From CALBGR01 sp964499935 (GTDB lineage: Bacteria > Patescibacteriota > Saccharimonadia > Saccharimonadales > UBA4665), in the NCBI GenBank assembly GCA_964499935.1, contig CAZCMS010000001.1, positions 496,001-560,000 of the forward strand: 64,000 bases of DNA, written 5' to 3'. The notes under the pieces were generated by a model. That model did not search any database. It worked only from the letters and a program-made list of their open reading frames with translations, and was not told the origin of the DNA. Below, one piece after another: positions 1 through 7,959 of the stretch. Within the stretch, counting starts at the first letter, position 1. Every line of letters starts with the position of its first letter. The position numbers and the translations under genes are program-made.

Positions 1-1
1 G

Positions 2-436
2 TTTAGAAATGGTATTTCGACACTCGTGATGCTAATAGTTGGATTCCTCATTGGTTTTCGCAGTAGCGCAAGCTTTACTGATTGGCTACTAATTGCTGGT
101 ATTTTGATATTATTCACGCTTGCTTTTTCGTGGCTTGCTGCGATTGTGGGCGTAGTAGCTAAGAGCGTAGAGGGTGTGCAATGGCTAACATTTGTAATAA
201 TCATGCCTTTAACATTTGCAAGTAGTGCATTTGTGCCGGCCGAAGGTATGCCAAAGGTACTCCGTGCCTTTGCTGAAAACCAGCCAATCACACAAGTGAT
301 CGAAGCTGTGCGTGCTCTTATTTTAGGTACGCCAATTGGTAATTATGGCTGGCTATCACTTGCATGGAGTATTGGAATTTTGGTTGTTGCAGTGCCAGTT
401 GCTTCGTGGCTCTTTCGGCACAAAACCTCATCGTAG
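2..436 (+). CDS. ABC-2 type transporter permease, C-terminal part (5' end outside window)
   Basis: The frame is open from the first bases of the window, so the gene starts upstream and only about 145 C-terminal residues are visible. They contain several hydrophobic segments (for example VGFLIGF, LLIAGILILFTLAFSWLAAI and the C-terminal IGILVVAVPVASWLF) and the conserved ABC-2 permease stretch LTFASSAFVPAEGMP followed by AENQPITQVIEAVRAL. In this family the protein is the membrane part of an ATP-driven exporter, often for antibiotics or polysaccharides. The substrate cannot be inferred. The ATPase partner is presumably just upstream, outside the window. Confidence 0.85.
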   Translation, partial: FRNGISTLVMLIVGFLIGFRSSASFTDWLLIAGILILFTLAFSWLAAIVGVVAKSVEGVQWLTFVIIMPLTFASSAFVPAEGMPKVLRAFAENQPITQVIEAVRALILGTPIGNYGWLSLAWSIGILVVAVPVASWLFRHKTSS

Positions 437-498
437 GGCAGGGCGATAAGCATAAGAAATTTCTTCGCAGAGCAGTTACTGCTATTATCTAGTCTAGA

Positions 499-1284
499 AT
501 GAGTACTCCAGGATATACACAAGAGCCTCGACCAGATGTCAGGCTACATAACATTGATCCGCTGTATGAATATTATGATGATCTGCAGCCTAACGCCAGC
601 GTACAAGAGGCATTGCTTGCGGTATCTGCTCGAATATATCACCCACGCATATCGTATGATGAAGGTGCTGCCGAGCGTATTGAGGCATTAACAAAACAAG
701 GTTCGTCACTATTGATGGCGAGCAACCACATCAACGTATTTGATCAAAATGCCATCGCAGCTGCGGTGTATTCAGAGTCCGCTTTTCAGGCTGTTATTGG
801 CAATACGTTTGTGCCTGCAAAGGTGCCATATTTTTTGCGCCCTCGCCTGAGAACGCTTATGGAGGCAGTAGGCGCTATACCTGTTGTGCGCGCGCAAGAT
901 GTAGAAGGTGTGGTAGATGGAGTGCCGAAGCAGGCCAAGGCAGCGTTGCGATTAATCAAGACTTGCTCTAAGAAGCTTGAAAATGGGCAACACATGTTTA
1001 TTTTCCCAGAAGGAACCCGCAATAAAGGCGATTTACATGAGCTCGGAAAGATTAATAAAGGAATTGGCAGAATCGCTTGTGGTGTAGAGGGTAGAGGTGT
1101 AGCTATTGTGCCAATGGGCTTGTGGTATGGCAATGACCCAAAGTTTACTGATACACTTCAGCCAAATCTACATGTTGGTGCACCAATTGAGGGTCCATTT
1201 GAAAATCCAGGTCAAGCACTATCGTTGCTCCGTGGTGCTATGAGGCACTGTCTCGATGTGGCAATTGCTGATAGGAATGTCTAG
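499..1284 (+). CDS. 1-acyl-sn-glycerol-3-phosphate acyltransferase family (PlsC-like)
   Basis: 261 residues. The acyltransferase catalytic motif HX4D is visible as NHINVFD near residue 77, and the glycerol-phosphate-binding motif as FPEGTRNKG near residue 169. The family transfers an acyl group to lysophosphatidate or a related lysophospholipid at the membrane. There is no obvious N-terminal membrane anchor, and the first 60 residues are polar. The region upstream has TATTAT about 10 nt before the ATG and no Shine-Dalgarno. The -10 box of the next gene begins at the stop codon. The acyl donor and exact substrate are not deducible. Confidence 0.85.
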   Translation: MSTPGYTQEPRPDVRLHNIDPLYEYYDDLQPNASVQEALLAVSARIYHPRISYDEGAAERIEALTKQGSSLLMASNHINVFDQNAIAAAVYSESAFQAVIGNTFVPAKVPYFLRPRLRTLMEAVGAIPVVRAQDVEGVVDGVPKQAKAALRLIKTCSKKLENGQHMFIFPEGTRNKGDLHELGKINKGIGRIACGVEGRGVAIVPMGLWYGNDPKFTDTLQPNLHVGAPIEGPFENPGQALSLLRGAMRHCLDVAIADRNV

Positions 1285-1290
1285 TATACT
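1285..1290 (+). promoter_or_regulatory. TATACT -10 box, leaderless promoter
   Basis: TATACT ends 6 nt before the ATG at 1297 with no Shine-Dalgarno in between. Transcription starting at the usual +1 distance would begin at or next to the start codon. It overlaps the end of the preceding gene by its first bases. Confidence 0.6.
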
Positions 1291-1296
1291 GTAGAC

Positions 1297-1689
1297 ATGA
1301 ATAAAGATATTGCAGCCTATCACAACACTCTAGCGGATGAAGATAAAGAGATCTGCGAACTGCTCTATACAGAAATTAAACATGGATTACCCGAAGCAGA
1401 AAATAAGGTGTGGCACAGGCATCCGGTATGGTTTTTGAACGGTAACCCGATTGTTGGTTACAGTAAGCTCAAGGCGGGCGTAAGATTGATGTTTTGGAGT
1501 GGCATGGATTTTGAGGAGCCAAGTTTGCAGCCTGGTTCCGGTAAGTTCAAGGACGCGTCAATTATGTATCACGATGTTTCGGAGGTTGATAAAAATAATC
1601 TTGAGCGCTGGCTGAAAAAATCCAGACGGATTCAGTGGGACTACAAAAATATAGTGAAGCGCAAAGGTAAGCTTGAAAAATTATTTTAG
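1297..1689 (+). CDS. DUF1801 (YdhG-like) domain protein
   Basis: 130 residues, resembling the DUF1801/YdhG fold: LPEAENKVWHRHPVWFLNGNPIVGYSKLKAGVRLMFW fits the family's central strands, and the basic C-terminus (KKSRRIQWDYKNIVKRK) also fits. Members are small cytosolic proteins of unclear biochemical role, sometimes compared with frataxin-like folds. It sits 11 nt before the DUF2200 gene and probably shares its transcript. The start is supported by the leaderless promoter at 1285. Confidence 0.65.
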   Translation: MNKDIAAYHNTLADEDKEICELLYTEIKHGLPEAENKVWHRHPVWFLNGNPIVGYSKLKAGVRLMFWSGMDFEEPSLQPGSGKFKDASIMYHDVSEVDKNNLERWLKKSRRIQWDYKNIVKRKGKLEKLF

Positions 1690-1700
1690 GCAGGGGTGAT

Positions 1701-2060
1701 ATGACAAAAAATCGCATTTATACAATGAACTTTGCAAGGGTCCATCCTTTGTATATTGAAAAAGCAGAAAAGAAAGATCGTACAAAAGCAGAGGTTGATG
1801 AGATTATTTGCTGGCTCACAGGGTATAGTTACGAGGGCCTTAATAGTCAACTGGATAAACAGGTGGATATAGAAACGTTCTTTGCAGAAGCTCCAAAGCT
1901 AAATCCCGCAAGAAGTTTAATTACGGGTATGATTTGTGGTGTTCGTGTAGAAGAAATCGAAGATCCACTTATGCGCGAAGTTCGCTATCTCGACAAACTA
2001 ATAGACGAACTAGCAAAAGGTAAGCCAATGGATACAATTTTGCGAAAACAAAATGGATGA
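1701..2060 (+). CDS. DUF2200 family protein
   Basis: 119 residues. The pattern MTKNRIYTMNFARVHPLYIEKAEKK, then TKAEVDEIICWLTGY, then FFAEAPKLNPARSLITGMICGVRVEEIEDPLMREVRYLDKLIDELAKG matches the DUF2200 family closely over its full length. The function is unknown in the family. A Shine-Dalgarno-like GGGGTGAT precedes the ATG. It is probably co-transcribed with the DUF1801 gene upstream. It converges with the GAPDH-like gene on the other strand. Confidence 0.8.
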   Translation: MTKNRIYTMNFARVHPLYIEKAEKKDRTKAEVDEIICWLTGYSYEGLNSQLDKQVDIETFFAEAPKLNPARSLITGMICGVRVEEIEDPLMREVRYLDKLIDELAKGKPMDTILRKQNG

Positions 2061-2066
2061 TATTAC

Positions 2067-2091
2067 ATCTGGTGGGAAATCTATACCAGAT
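2067..2091. terminator. Hairpin between convergent genes
   Basis: ATCTGGT (2067-2073) pairs perfectly with ACCAGAT (2085-2091) around an 11-nt loop. It lies between the DUF2200 stop and the stop of the minus-strand gene, where it overlaps the last codons. There is no clear U-tract, so a termination role is inferred from position only. Confidence 0.4.
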
Positions 2092-3211
2092 CTCGCGTAA
2101 GATGCGAAGAGGTTTGTACGGCATCTAGTGCTGCATAACTATCTAGCGCGCTACGGGTATATCCGCCGACATTATCGTAATATCCAAGTATGCCGGTGAC
2201 TAACGTGCCTTGACGGCCGGGTAGTTTGCGACTACGCATTTGGCTCAGATTAAGTATCACCGAGGATCTGCGTCCAATAGCTGATCGTGTGCTGTCTATT
2301 GTGTCATCTAGCTCGTAGCTACTTGATCCTTCTTGCAGGGCAGCTATGATCTGTGATTTGATATCTGAGCTGTCGCTACCATACTCCTCTAGACTCATCA
2401 AAAGCCCCATTATTGCTAGGCTTCCGCAGCTGATATTGGCGCGAGAGCACTCTAGCTCGATTAAGGTTTGGCGCGGATCGATATCGAGTACCTTGGGGAT
2501 TTCCGTAGCTGCGCCACTCGGCGACATTTTGATAGTATCTTTGAGCTCAGTCTCGCTGTTTGATTTGGTGCGAGCATGTAATACATTCAGAAATATCGCA
2601 GACGGCTGTAATGGTGCCAAATCAACGCCACTATTAATGCGCTCAGCTGGCGTGTGTAGTACAGGTCCAAGAAACGATGAGCCTGCGGTTGTTGTACAAG
2701 ACGAAGTCGAGCAGATTCTCTCTGACCGAGCTTTCATATAACGCTCTGGCGTGCCATTGACTCCAGCTATAATCGTCTCGGTTGCATCTTTCATTGGCCC
2801 GGTAACCAGTACAAAACTTGCGCCATTCTCGAGGAGTGGCTCAAAAGCTTCCACGACTTTATGTTGACCTGTTGCTTCAATTACGGGGTAGCCAGCTTGA
2901 ATAATTTCATGTTGCGATTGTGGGGTGAAAACTGGAATGCATGCCCCATCGACAAGCAACTCGTCTTTCCTTAAGTGTACTTCATTAAATACAGGCCGAA
3001 CGCCAGCTGTATGAAAATTGTCTGCAATTTGTCTGGCTGTTTGGGTTCGGGCAACGGCGTCCGCTAACCGTTCGTCACGCAACACAATACCTGCCGGCAC
3101 GATATCTCGCTCCAAAACGAGTTGTTGGAGCGCACTCCTGCCAATATCACCTGCAGCACCAATGATGATTGGTGGCTGAGCCTGTTGTTCTTGCTGCTCA
3201 ATTGTTGCCAT
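2081..3211 (-). CDS. Divergent glyceraldehyde-3-phosphate dehydrogenase-family protein
   Basis: 376 residues. GAPDH landmarks are recognisable but altered: the Rossmann glycine motif reads GAAGDIGRSA near residue 18, the catalytic cysteine region is SSCTTTAGSS, the following histidine may lie in LHARTKS, SPSGAATEIPKVL matches the TGAAKAVGKVLP region, and YYDNVGGYTRSALD matches WYDNEWGYSNRLVD. The start is the ATG at 3211, because AAAGGAGG lies 5 nt before it. A frame extension upstream has no such site. The ribosome site is inside the pgk 3' end and the two genes overlap by 14 bp, so translation is probably coupled. A canonical gap gene is at 42108, so this paralogue may use another substrate or cofactor. 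Confidence 0.75.
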   Translation of the reverse strand: MATIEQQEQQAQPPIIIGAAGDIGRSALQQLVLERDIVPAGIVLRDERLADAVARTQTARQIADNFHTAGVRPVFNEVHLRKDELLVDGACIPVFTPQSQHEIIQAGYPVIEATGQHKVVEAFEPLLENGASFVLVTGPMKDATETIIAGVNGTPERYMKARSERICSTSSCTTTAGSSFLGPVLHTPAERINSGVDLAPLQPSAIFLNVLHARTKSNSETELKDTIKMSPSGAATEIPKVLDIDPRQTLIELECSRANISCGSLAIMGLLMSLEEYGSDSSDIKSQIIAALQEGSSSYELDDTIDSTRSAIGRRSSVILNLSQMRSRKLPGRQGTLVTGILGYYDNVGGYTRSALDSYAALDAVQTSSHLTRDLV

Positions 3212-4451
3212 GTGTACCTCCTTTTTGCATAAGGGCATCTATACCTGGCATGTTACCGCCACTCATCAAACGTAAGCACGCTTGACCACCTCGCGACATA
3301 TGCGTGATGTCATCGGCCAGACCTGGAACTGATCGAATCATAGCGCCCGTGTCACCACCACCAACAATGCTATCAAGGTTACTGCCCGCAATGTGGCGAG
3401 CCAACTCTACTGAACTTTGTGCAAAGCCAGGTTTTTCAAATAAGCCAACAGGACCATTGAAGATCACTGTTCCCTGATTGCCCATCAGTGCGATAGCTTG
3501 TTCAACTGATTTGCGACCAATGTCATAGGCGATGGCGTCTCTAGGAAAGTCGCTGACGTCGCATTCGTGTCGATTGCCGTCTACATCTTCGTACGCTAGG
3601 TCCTGCGGAAGTACAATAAGGTCATCGATTTTGTCCTCACCTACTTTTTGACGTGCTCGTTCGTAGATTAGTTTGAGTATTGGATTGATATCACGTTCGG
3701 CAAGGCTTTGACCAACCTCATGGCCACGATATGCGAGCAGGGTATTCGCGGGGCCACCACCGAGAATAATGTGATCTGCAATATCAATATAGCGTTCAAT
3801 GAGCGGTACTTTGTCACTTACTTTTGAGCCACCGCTAATGATTGTCAGTGGTCTGACAGGAGCTTGTATTGCTTGAGTGATTTGGGCATATTCTGATGCT
3901 ACTAATAGCCCGCCAACAGCTGGTAAAAAGCGAGGCACTCCCACGATACTGGCATGGCTATTATGAATAGATCCGAAGGCATCTTGTACAAAATAGTCCG
4001 CAGAGCTGTCTCGTGCTAGAGCATGGGCAAATCTCTCGGCGCGATTCACGTTTTTGGTTGTTTCAGCGACATAAAAGCGAAGATTCTCAGCTAAAGCAAC
4101 TGCTCCTGTTCCCATTGTTCGTGTTTGCCTCCTAATGCTGTCCCCAACGCATTCCGGCAGAAACTGCACTTCTCTGTCTAGTAGTTCCGCTAGTCGGTCC
4201 GAAACTAGTCGCAGGCTAAGAGACTTATCGTAGCCATTGGTTGGACGCCCCGCGTGTGCAGTAATTACTACGCTCGCATCGCGGTCAAGTAAATGACGCA
4301 GGGTGGGGAGGGTAGCGGATATTCGATCGTCATCTACTATTGCCCCATCATGCATTGGGACATTAAAGTCTGCTCGTAGTAGTACGCGTTGGTCGTCGAG
4401 TGGTACGTCAGCCACTGTTTTGAACGGCACATCATGTGTTAATTCGGACAT
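3198..4451 (-). CDS. pgk: Phosphoglycerate kinase
   Basis: 417 residues, the full length for PGK. The N-terminal substrate-binding motif is ADFNVPM with DDDRISATLPT, the loop that is usually SHLGRP reads AHAGRP, ISGGSKVSDKVPLIE is the hinge region, and FNGPVGLFE plus VGGGDTGAM form the nucleotide site near the C-terminus. It transfers phosphate from 1,3-bisphosphoglycerate to ADP in the cytosol. AGGAGGT stands just before the ATG. The downstream GAPDH-like gene overlaps it, which makes a two-gene operon catalysing consecutive steps. The substitutions (A for L in SHLGRP, T for S in GGGDS) are mild. Confidence 0.95.
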   Translation of the reverse strand: MSELTHDVPFKTVADVPLDDQRVLLRADFNVPMHDGAIVDDDRISATLPTLRHLLDRDASVVITAHAGRPTNGYDKSLSLRLVSDRLAELLDREVQFLPECVGDSIRRQTRTMGTGAVALAENLRFYVAETTKNVNRAERFAHALARDSSADYFVQDAFGSIHNSHASIVGVPRFLPAVGGLLVASEYAQITQAIQAPVRPLTIISGGSKVSDKVPLIERYIDIADHIILGGGPANTLLAYRGHEVGQSLAERDINPILKLIYERARQKVGEDKIDDLIVLPQDLAYEDVDGNRHECDVSDFPRDAIAYDIGRKSVEQAIALMGNQGTVIFNGPVGLFEKPGFAQSSVELARHIAGSNLDSIVGGGDTGAMIRSVPGLADDITHMSRGGQACLRLMSGGNMPGIDALMQKGGTHGNN

Positions 4452-4525
4452 AGTATACCTCCTGTGGTCAGTCTTATTACTTGTGTTGTATTTGCTATTG
4501 TAGGTAAAAGATGATTAGGCTGCTT

Positions 4526-4547
4526 GATAAAATAATGATAAAATAAT
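4526..4547 (+). repeat. Two tandem copies of an 11-nt AT-rich unit
   Basis: GATAAAATAAT occurs twice back to back, 15 nt before the ATG at 4562 and within the divergent promoter space with pgk. Each copy contains a TAAAAT-like -10 box, so this may be a doubled promoter or an operator. Confidence 0.45.
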
Positions 4548-4561
4548 GACGAGTTTAAGTT

Positions 4562-5659
4562 ATGAATCATCCAGTCCATCATTTTTCTGAACATTTTTGC
4601 TCCGAGACAATCGCGGAATGTCTCGACAGTATCACTACTCTTACTTCATCCAATCTAGTCTGCATGCCTGGCGTCGGAGTGACATTTTTGCTACGGGCAT
4701 TAGAGCAAAAAAGCAATCACCCCATTATCTTCATCAATTCGTATGAGCTACCAGAATTTTCATGGCAGGCACTCTTTGGGCAGTTGGCTCAAAAGCTAGA
4801 ACTAGACGACCAAAAAGCACTGTCGCTGCAAGCTATCGGGGAAGCTTTAGCTAAGCGGGCGCAAGATCAAGAACGTCTCGTCATAGTGTTTAATCGGCTT
4901 GACCGACTTGGGAGTATGGTAAACCAGAACCTATATGATAATCTGCGTTATCTACGTGACTTTAGTCGCGATAAAATTGTTATGCTGTTTGTCTCGTCTG
5001 AGCCACTTTTGGAGACATCGGCGAAAGGTACGCATAATATAGCCCCTCTGCTTACGCGTACTATCTACTTCAAAGGGTATAACGACGCGGATTTAAATGA
5101 GCTTTTAATAGCGAATGGCATGGAGCAGATTGAACCTCGTGTACTAGAGCTAGCTGGTGGGCATCACACTTTGTCTCAAGTATTGTTGCGTTGCCAAGAT
5201 CTCACTAATGCACTTGCCGACCCAATGGTTGAATTGCTCGTCAAGGATATGTACTACCAGATACATTGGCGTCGTAGAAAACAGCTGAAGCAGCTTGTTT
5301 TACGTAATGTCCAGACCGAAGATCAGTTCTTGCTTGGTTGCGGTTATGTGCGTCAGCTGGCGAAAGACCAGCAAGTGTTTACGCCTTTGTTAGCGGAATA
5401 CATACAACAACGCAACAAACAGCGTATGCCAGCAAAGGAAAAACGTTTGCTCCGCATTTTGCTTCTGCATCAAGGCAAGGTTGTTTCAAAGTCGGATATT
5501 TGTGACTTTGTTTGGCCGGAGCATAACGGCATTGTAAGTGACTGGGCGCTTAATGCACTCATTTATCGGCTACGTCACCATAAAGCCTTCGATGCTCAAC
5601 GGTATAGTCTCGAGTCTCGCAAAAAAGAAGGGTATGTACTGTATGATCACTTGCTCTGA
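4562..5659 (+). CDS. ATPase-like protein with C-terminal winged-helix DNA-binding domain
   Basis: 365 residues. The first about 230 look like an AAA/STAND-type ATPase core: a P-loop position at CMPGVGVTFLLRAL near residue 35 and a Walker-B-like strand RLVIVFNRLDRL near 105. The P-loop lacks the lysine, so ATP hydrolysis is doubtful. The last about 90 residues (from KEKRLLRILLLHQGKVVSKSDICDFVWPE to KKEGYVLYD) match the OmpR/PhoB-type winged helix, including the final hairpin wing. It is probably a transcription regulator, divergent from pgk across a short AT-rich gap, but its targets are unknown. Confidence 0.65.
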   Translation: MNHPVHHFSEHFCSETIAECLDSITTLTSSNLVCMPGVGVTFLLRALEQKSNHPIIFINSYELPEFSWQALFGQLAQKLELDDQKALSLQAIGEALAKRAQDQERLVIVFNRLDRLGSMVNQNLYDNLRYLRDFSRDKIVMLFVSSEPLLETSAKGTHNIAPLLTRTIYFKGYNDADLNELLIANGMEQIEPRVLELAGGHHTLSQVLLRCQDLTNALADPMVELLVKDMYYQIHWRRRKQLKQLVLRNVQTEDQFLLGCGYVRQLAKDQQVFTPLLAEYIQQRNKQRMPAKEKRLLRILLLHQGKVVSKSDICDFVWPEHNGIVSDWALNALIYRLRHHKAFDAQRYSLESRKKEGYVLYDHLL

Positions 5660-5716
5660 ATGTCCATAGGCTAGAGAAACATACTTTTACCCCTCTTTGT
5701 AGTATGCTAAAACAAT

Positions 5717-6160
5717 ATGAGTAAAGACAAAGATACTGTACTAGATTTTCTTAGAATGCAGTCAATGGCGACAATCTCAACGGTCGCTAAAAATTCTAAT
5801 CAGCCCGAATCAGCATTGGTTGCATTCACGCAGACTGAAGATTTGGAGATAGTGTTCGAGAGCTTTGTAGAAACTCGTAAATGGAGCAATATCCAAAGCA
5901 ACCCACATGTTGCAATGGTGATAGGCCGGGGCCTAGATGAACACATCACTGTTCAGTATGAGGGCGTAGCGTCATTGATTTCTGACCAAGAAAAAGAAAA
6001 ATACATACAGCTATTTTTAGATAAAGACACACCTTGCACAGAACAGTTTTTACGTGACCCACGATCCCGGCTCTATAAAGTGAGCCCCACCTGGATTCGA
6101 TATTCCGATTACACGAAAAATCAGCCTAATATCGTTGAGCTAGACTTTAGGCCGATGTAG
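5717..6160 (+). CDS. Pyridoxamine 5'-phosphate oxidase-like flavin-binding protein
   Basis: 147 residues with the split-barrel PNPOx pattern: MATISTVAKNSNQPESALVAF, then EIVFESFVETRKWSNIQSNPHVAMVIG, then a C-terminal LYKVSPTWIRYSDY. Members bind FMN or F420 and act as small oxidoreductases; the true PNPOx substrate residues are not evident. TATGCT stands 8 nt before the ATG with no Shine-Dalgarno, suggesting a leaderless transcript. A paralogue lies between pheS and pheT at 30365, with shared segments such as TVQYEG and the SPTWxRY/TPTWVRY ending. Confidence 0.75.
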   Translation: MSKDKDTVLDFLRMQSMATISTVAKNSNQPESALVAFTQTEDLEIVFESFVETRKWSNIQSNPHVAMVIGRGLDEHITVQYEGVASLISDQEKEKYIQLFLDKDTPCTEQFLRDPRSRLYKVSPTWIRYSDYTKNQPNIVELDFRPM

Positions 6161-6162
6161 AA

Positions 6163-6579
6163 TTACTCAGATTGTGAGCTAATATTAACCATCCACTCTA
6201 TGCCGTATTTATCTGTTACTACTCCAAAGGTATCGCCCCAGAATTCTTTTTTGAGCGGATACAGAACTTCAACATCTTCACTGAGCTTATCGAAAATAGT
6301 AGTTAATTTGGCTGCATCTGCCTCGTATCCATTAATCGAGAGTGAAACTTTTGCTGCTTTGTCGCTTGCTTGTTGGGTGTCGCTGCCCATTAGTACGATA
6401 TCATCAGCTTCTAGTATGGCGTGCATCAGCTTGCCTTCCATGCCTTGAGGCGTTTCTCCTGGTGTCTCTTCGTATGTTTGTTTTTGTAGTTTGCCGCCGA
6501 AGATATTTTGATAAAACTCCATAGCCTCTTGGCAATTGCCCCGGAAGAAAATGTACGGATTTAATGTTATCTTGCTCAT
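6163..6579 (-). CDS. VOC family (PhnB-like) protein
   Basis: 138 residues: LNPYIFFRGNCQEAMEFYQNIFGGKL at the N-terminus and FWGDTFGVVTDKYGIEWMVNIS at the C-terminus are typical of PhnB/3-demethylubiquinone methyltransferase-like VOC proteins. The middle LMHAILEADDIVLMGSD fits the second beta-alpha-beta unit. The family binds a metal in a paired beta-alpha-beta-beta-beta fold, with varied dioxygenase, lyase or binding roles. GGAGGG precedes the ATG. The gene converges on the PNPOx-like gene with only 2 nt between stops. Confidence 0.8.
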   Translation of the reverse strand: MSKITLNPYIFFRGNCQEAMEFYQNIFGGKLQKQTYEETPGETPQGMEGKLMHAILEADDIVLMGSDTQQASDKAAKVSLSINGYEADAAKLTTIFDKLSEDVEVLYPLKKEFWGDTFGVVTDKYGIEWMVNISSQSE

Positions 6580-6718
6580 AATTTAACCCTCCTATTACTA
6601 CTTCTATTTTCCCATGGAATAATAAAAATGTCTAAAGTAATGCCGGGTGTATACAGGCGTTTATATAAACATTCTAATTATTTTTTCTCGACAGCTTTTC
6701 TTATTTTTTGGATTTCGT

Positions 6719-7234
6719 TTACAAGCTTTCCAGGTAAGCTCTAGTGGCTTTCGGTGAGTTGAGATATACAAATGTTGTTTCAGGGTATTTGGCTCTTAGG
6801 CCGTTAAGCCATGTTTGATAGGGCTGGCCACCATTAGGCGTCTTATGGAGCAAAAAACGCAAATACTCCATATTAAACTTCTCTACGTTGTTACCGCCCA
6901 TGTCAGATCGGACAAGGCCCCGATTTTTTCGGATTCTGCGAAGCCAGCGAGTAATTCTAATACGTCGAGGCATATCGAGGATAATCACTGTGTCTGCACC
7001 CTTAATTCGAGCATCGGCTAAACGTGATGGCGCGATACCGTCAATAACCCACTCTTTCTTCTTCAGTACTTCATTTTGAATGCTTTGACGCTCCTCAAAA
7101 GATTTGTACTGCCAATTATCATTCCAAAATAATTTATCCGTATGAAAAACAGGAATGCTTAACTTGCTACCAATTTCAGTCGCCAGCGTGGATTTACCTG
7201 ACGCACCATGGCCTAGTACCGCTACACGCTTCAT
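6719..7234 (-). CDS. P-loop adenylate kinase-like (topology modulation/FlaR-like) protein
   Basis: About 171 residues. MKRVAVLGHGASGKSTLATEIGSKL is a Walker A region, followed by IPVFHTDKLFWNDNW, WVIDGIAPSRLADARIKGADTVIILDMPRRIRITRWLRRI and PYQTWLNGLRAKYPETTFVYLNSPK. This is the layout of small shikimate/adenylate-kinase-like NTPases annotated FlaR or topology modulation protein. The ATG at 7234 is chosen because TATACT lies 7 nt upstream and the domain begins there; a longer frame adds only non-conserved residues. The phosphate acceptor is unknown. Confidence 0.75.
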   Translation of the reverse strand: MKRVAVLGHGASGKSTLATEIGSKLSIPVFHTDKLFWNDNWQYKSFEERQSIQNEVLKKKEWVIDGIAPSRLADARIKGADTVIILDMPRRIRITRWLRRIRKNRGLVRSDMGGNNVEKFNMEYLRFLLHKTPNGGQPYQTWLNGLRAKYPETTFVYLNSPKATRAYLESL

Positions 7235-7527
7235 ATGGAGAAGTATAGAATTTCCACTCTCAGTTCGCAAGGAAAACTGGTCGCAGGCTGTGGCCTTATT
7301 CTGTGTGCCGTACTTTAACTGGTGTGGCAGGATTTAAACCGTCGAATACGGGTACTAAACCTTATCTTTAGTTCAGTCTCTTGGAAAGAATAATTAATTT
7401 CATTTCGAAGAGGGTCATGTATAGTGCTTAAGGGGATGGGTGAAGTTCCGTATAGGCACTTGAGAATGTTATAGTTCAATAGCTGCGAGCCAGTTAAGAA
7501 ATGCTAACTGCTCGGTCTATCTAAATG
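7235..7527. other. Gap with one strong hairpin
   Basis: I see no gene. The clearest structure is CGAG-C-CAGTTA (7486-7496) pairing with TAACTG-CTCG (7505-7514), ten pairs with one bulged C. It is followed by no U-tract on the plus strand. The rest is AT-rich and unassigned. Confidence 0.4.
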
Positions 7528-7528
7528 T

Positions 7529-7556
7529 AAAAAGCTCAACTTATATGAGTTGAGCT
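7529..7556 (-). terminator. Rho-independent terminator of tRNA-Gln
   Basis: Read on the minus strand, AGCTCAACT pairs perfectly with AGTTGAGCT over a 6-nt loop and is followed by TTTTT. It begins about 15 nt after the tRNA CCA end. Confidence 0.8.
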
Positions 7557-7570
7557 AGTATTAGATTCCT

Positions 7571-7644
7571 TGGCTAGGGCGGAGGGATTCGAACCCCCGA
7601 TCATGGGACCAGAACCCACTGCCTTACCACTTGGCCACGCCCTA
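7571..7644 (-). tRNA. tRNA-Gln (anticodon CTG), CCA encoded
   Basis: The 7-bp acceptor stem TAGGGCG/CGCCCTA is perfect, the D-arm is GCC-AAGTGGTAA-GGC, and the anticodon arm GTGGG-TTCTGGT-CCCAT gives anticodon CTG, reading CAG. The T-arm carries TTCGAAT. The discriminator base is G, followed by a genomically encoded CCA. The D-loop and anticodon arm are those of a glutamine tRNA. Because gatCAB is present in the window, this tRNA is likely charged through the Glu-tRNA-Gln amidation route (inference). Confidence 0.9.
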
Positions 7645-7741
7645 GTATCGTCATAGTTTTTTGTCGTTACGGACATTTTGCTGGAATGTTCTGGTCCCTG
7701 TGGGACTAGTAATGATTTTCTCGACCGAAGGTCTCGGGCAG

Positions 7742-7770
7742 CCACTGCCTTACCACTTGGCCACGCCCTA
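7742..7770 (-). repeat. Exact 29-nt copy of the 5' part of tRNA-Gln
   Basis: Bases 7742-7770 are identical to 7616-7644, which hold the acceptor 5' strand, the D-arm and the first bases of the anticodon stem. The copy then stops matching; no anticodon loop, T-arm or acceptor 3' strand follows before the intact tRNA. It is a tRNA fragment, perhaps left by recombination or an integrated element. Confidence 0.8.
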
Positions 7771-7959
7771 TTAATGTAGGCTTACATTTCTGGTTTCAGG
7801 GGTGATTATAGCAAGAAATTACACGTTTGACCACATTTTAAATACGTCGAAGGTGCATGAAGCTTGAGAGGCGAATAAAAATTTCTGGGTGTAAATGATA
7901 GAACGTTGTATAATATGTGACGATACTTAATTATAGATTGTAATTATTTGGAGTAAATA

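Noticed and set aside
7645..7770. A split tRNA or tRNA intron made by the 5'-half copy and the intact tRNA
   Set aside because: The downstream tRNA is complete by itself, so the copy is not an exon of it, and no intron core is seen.
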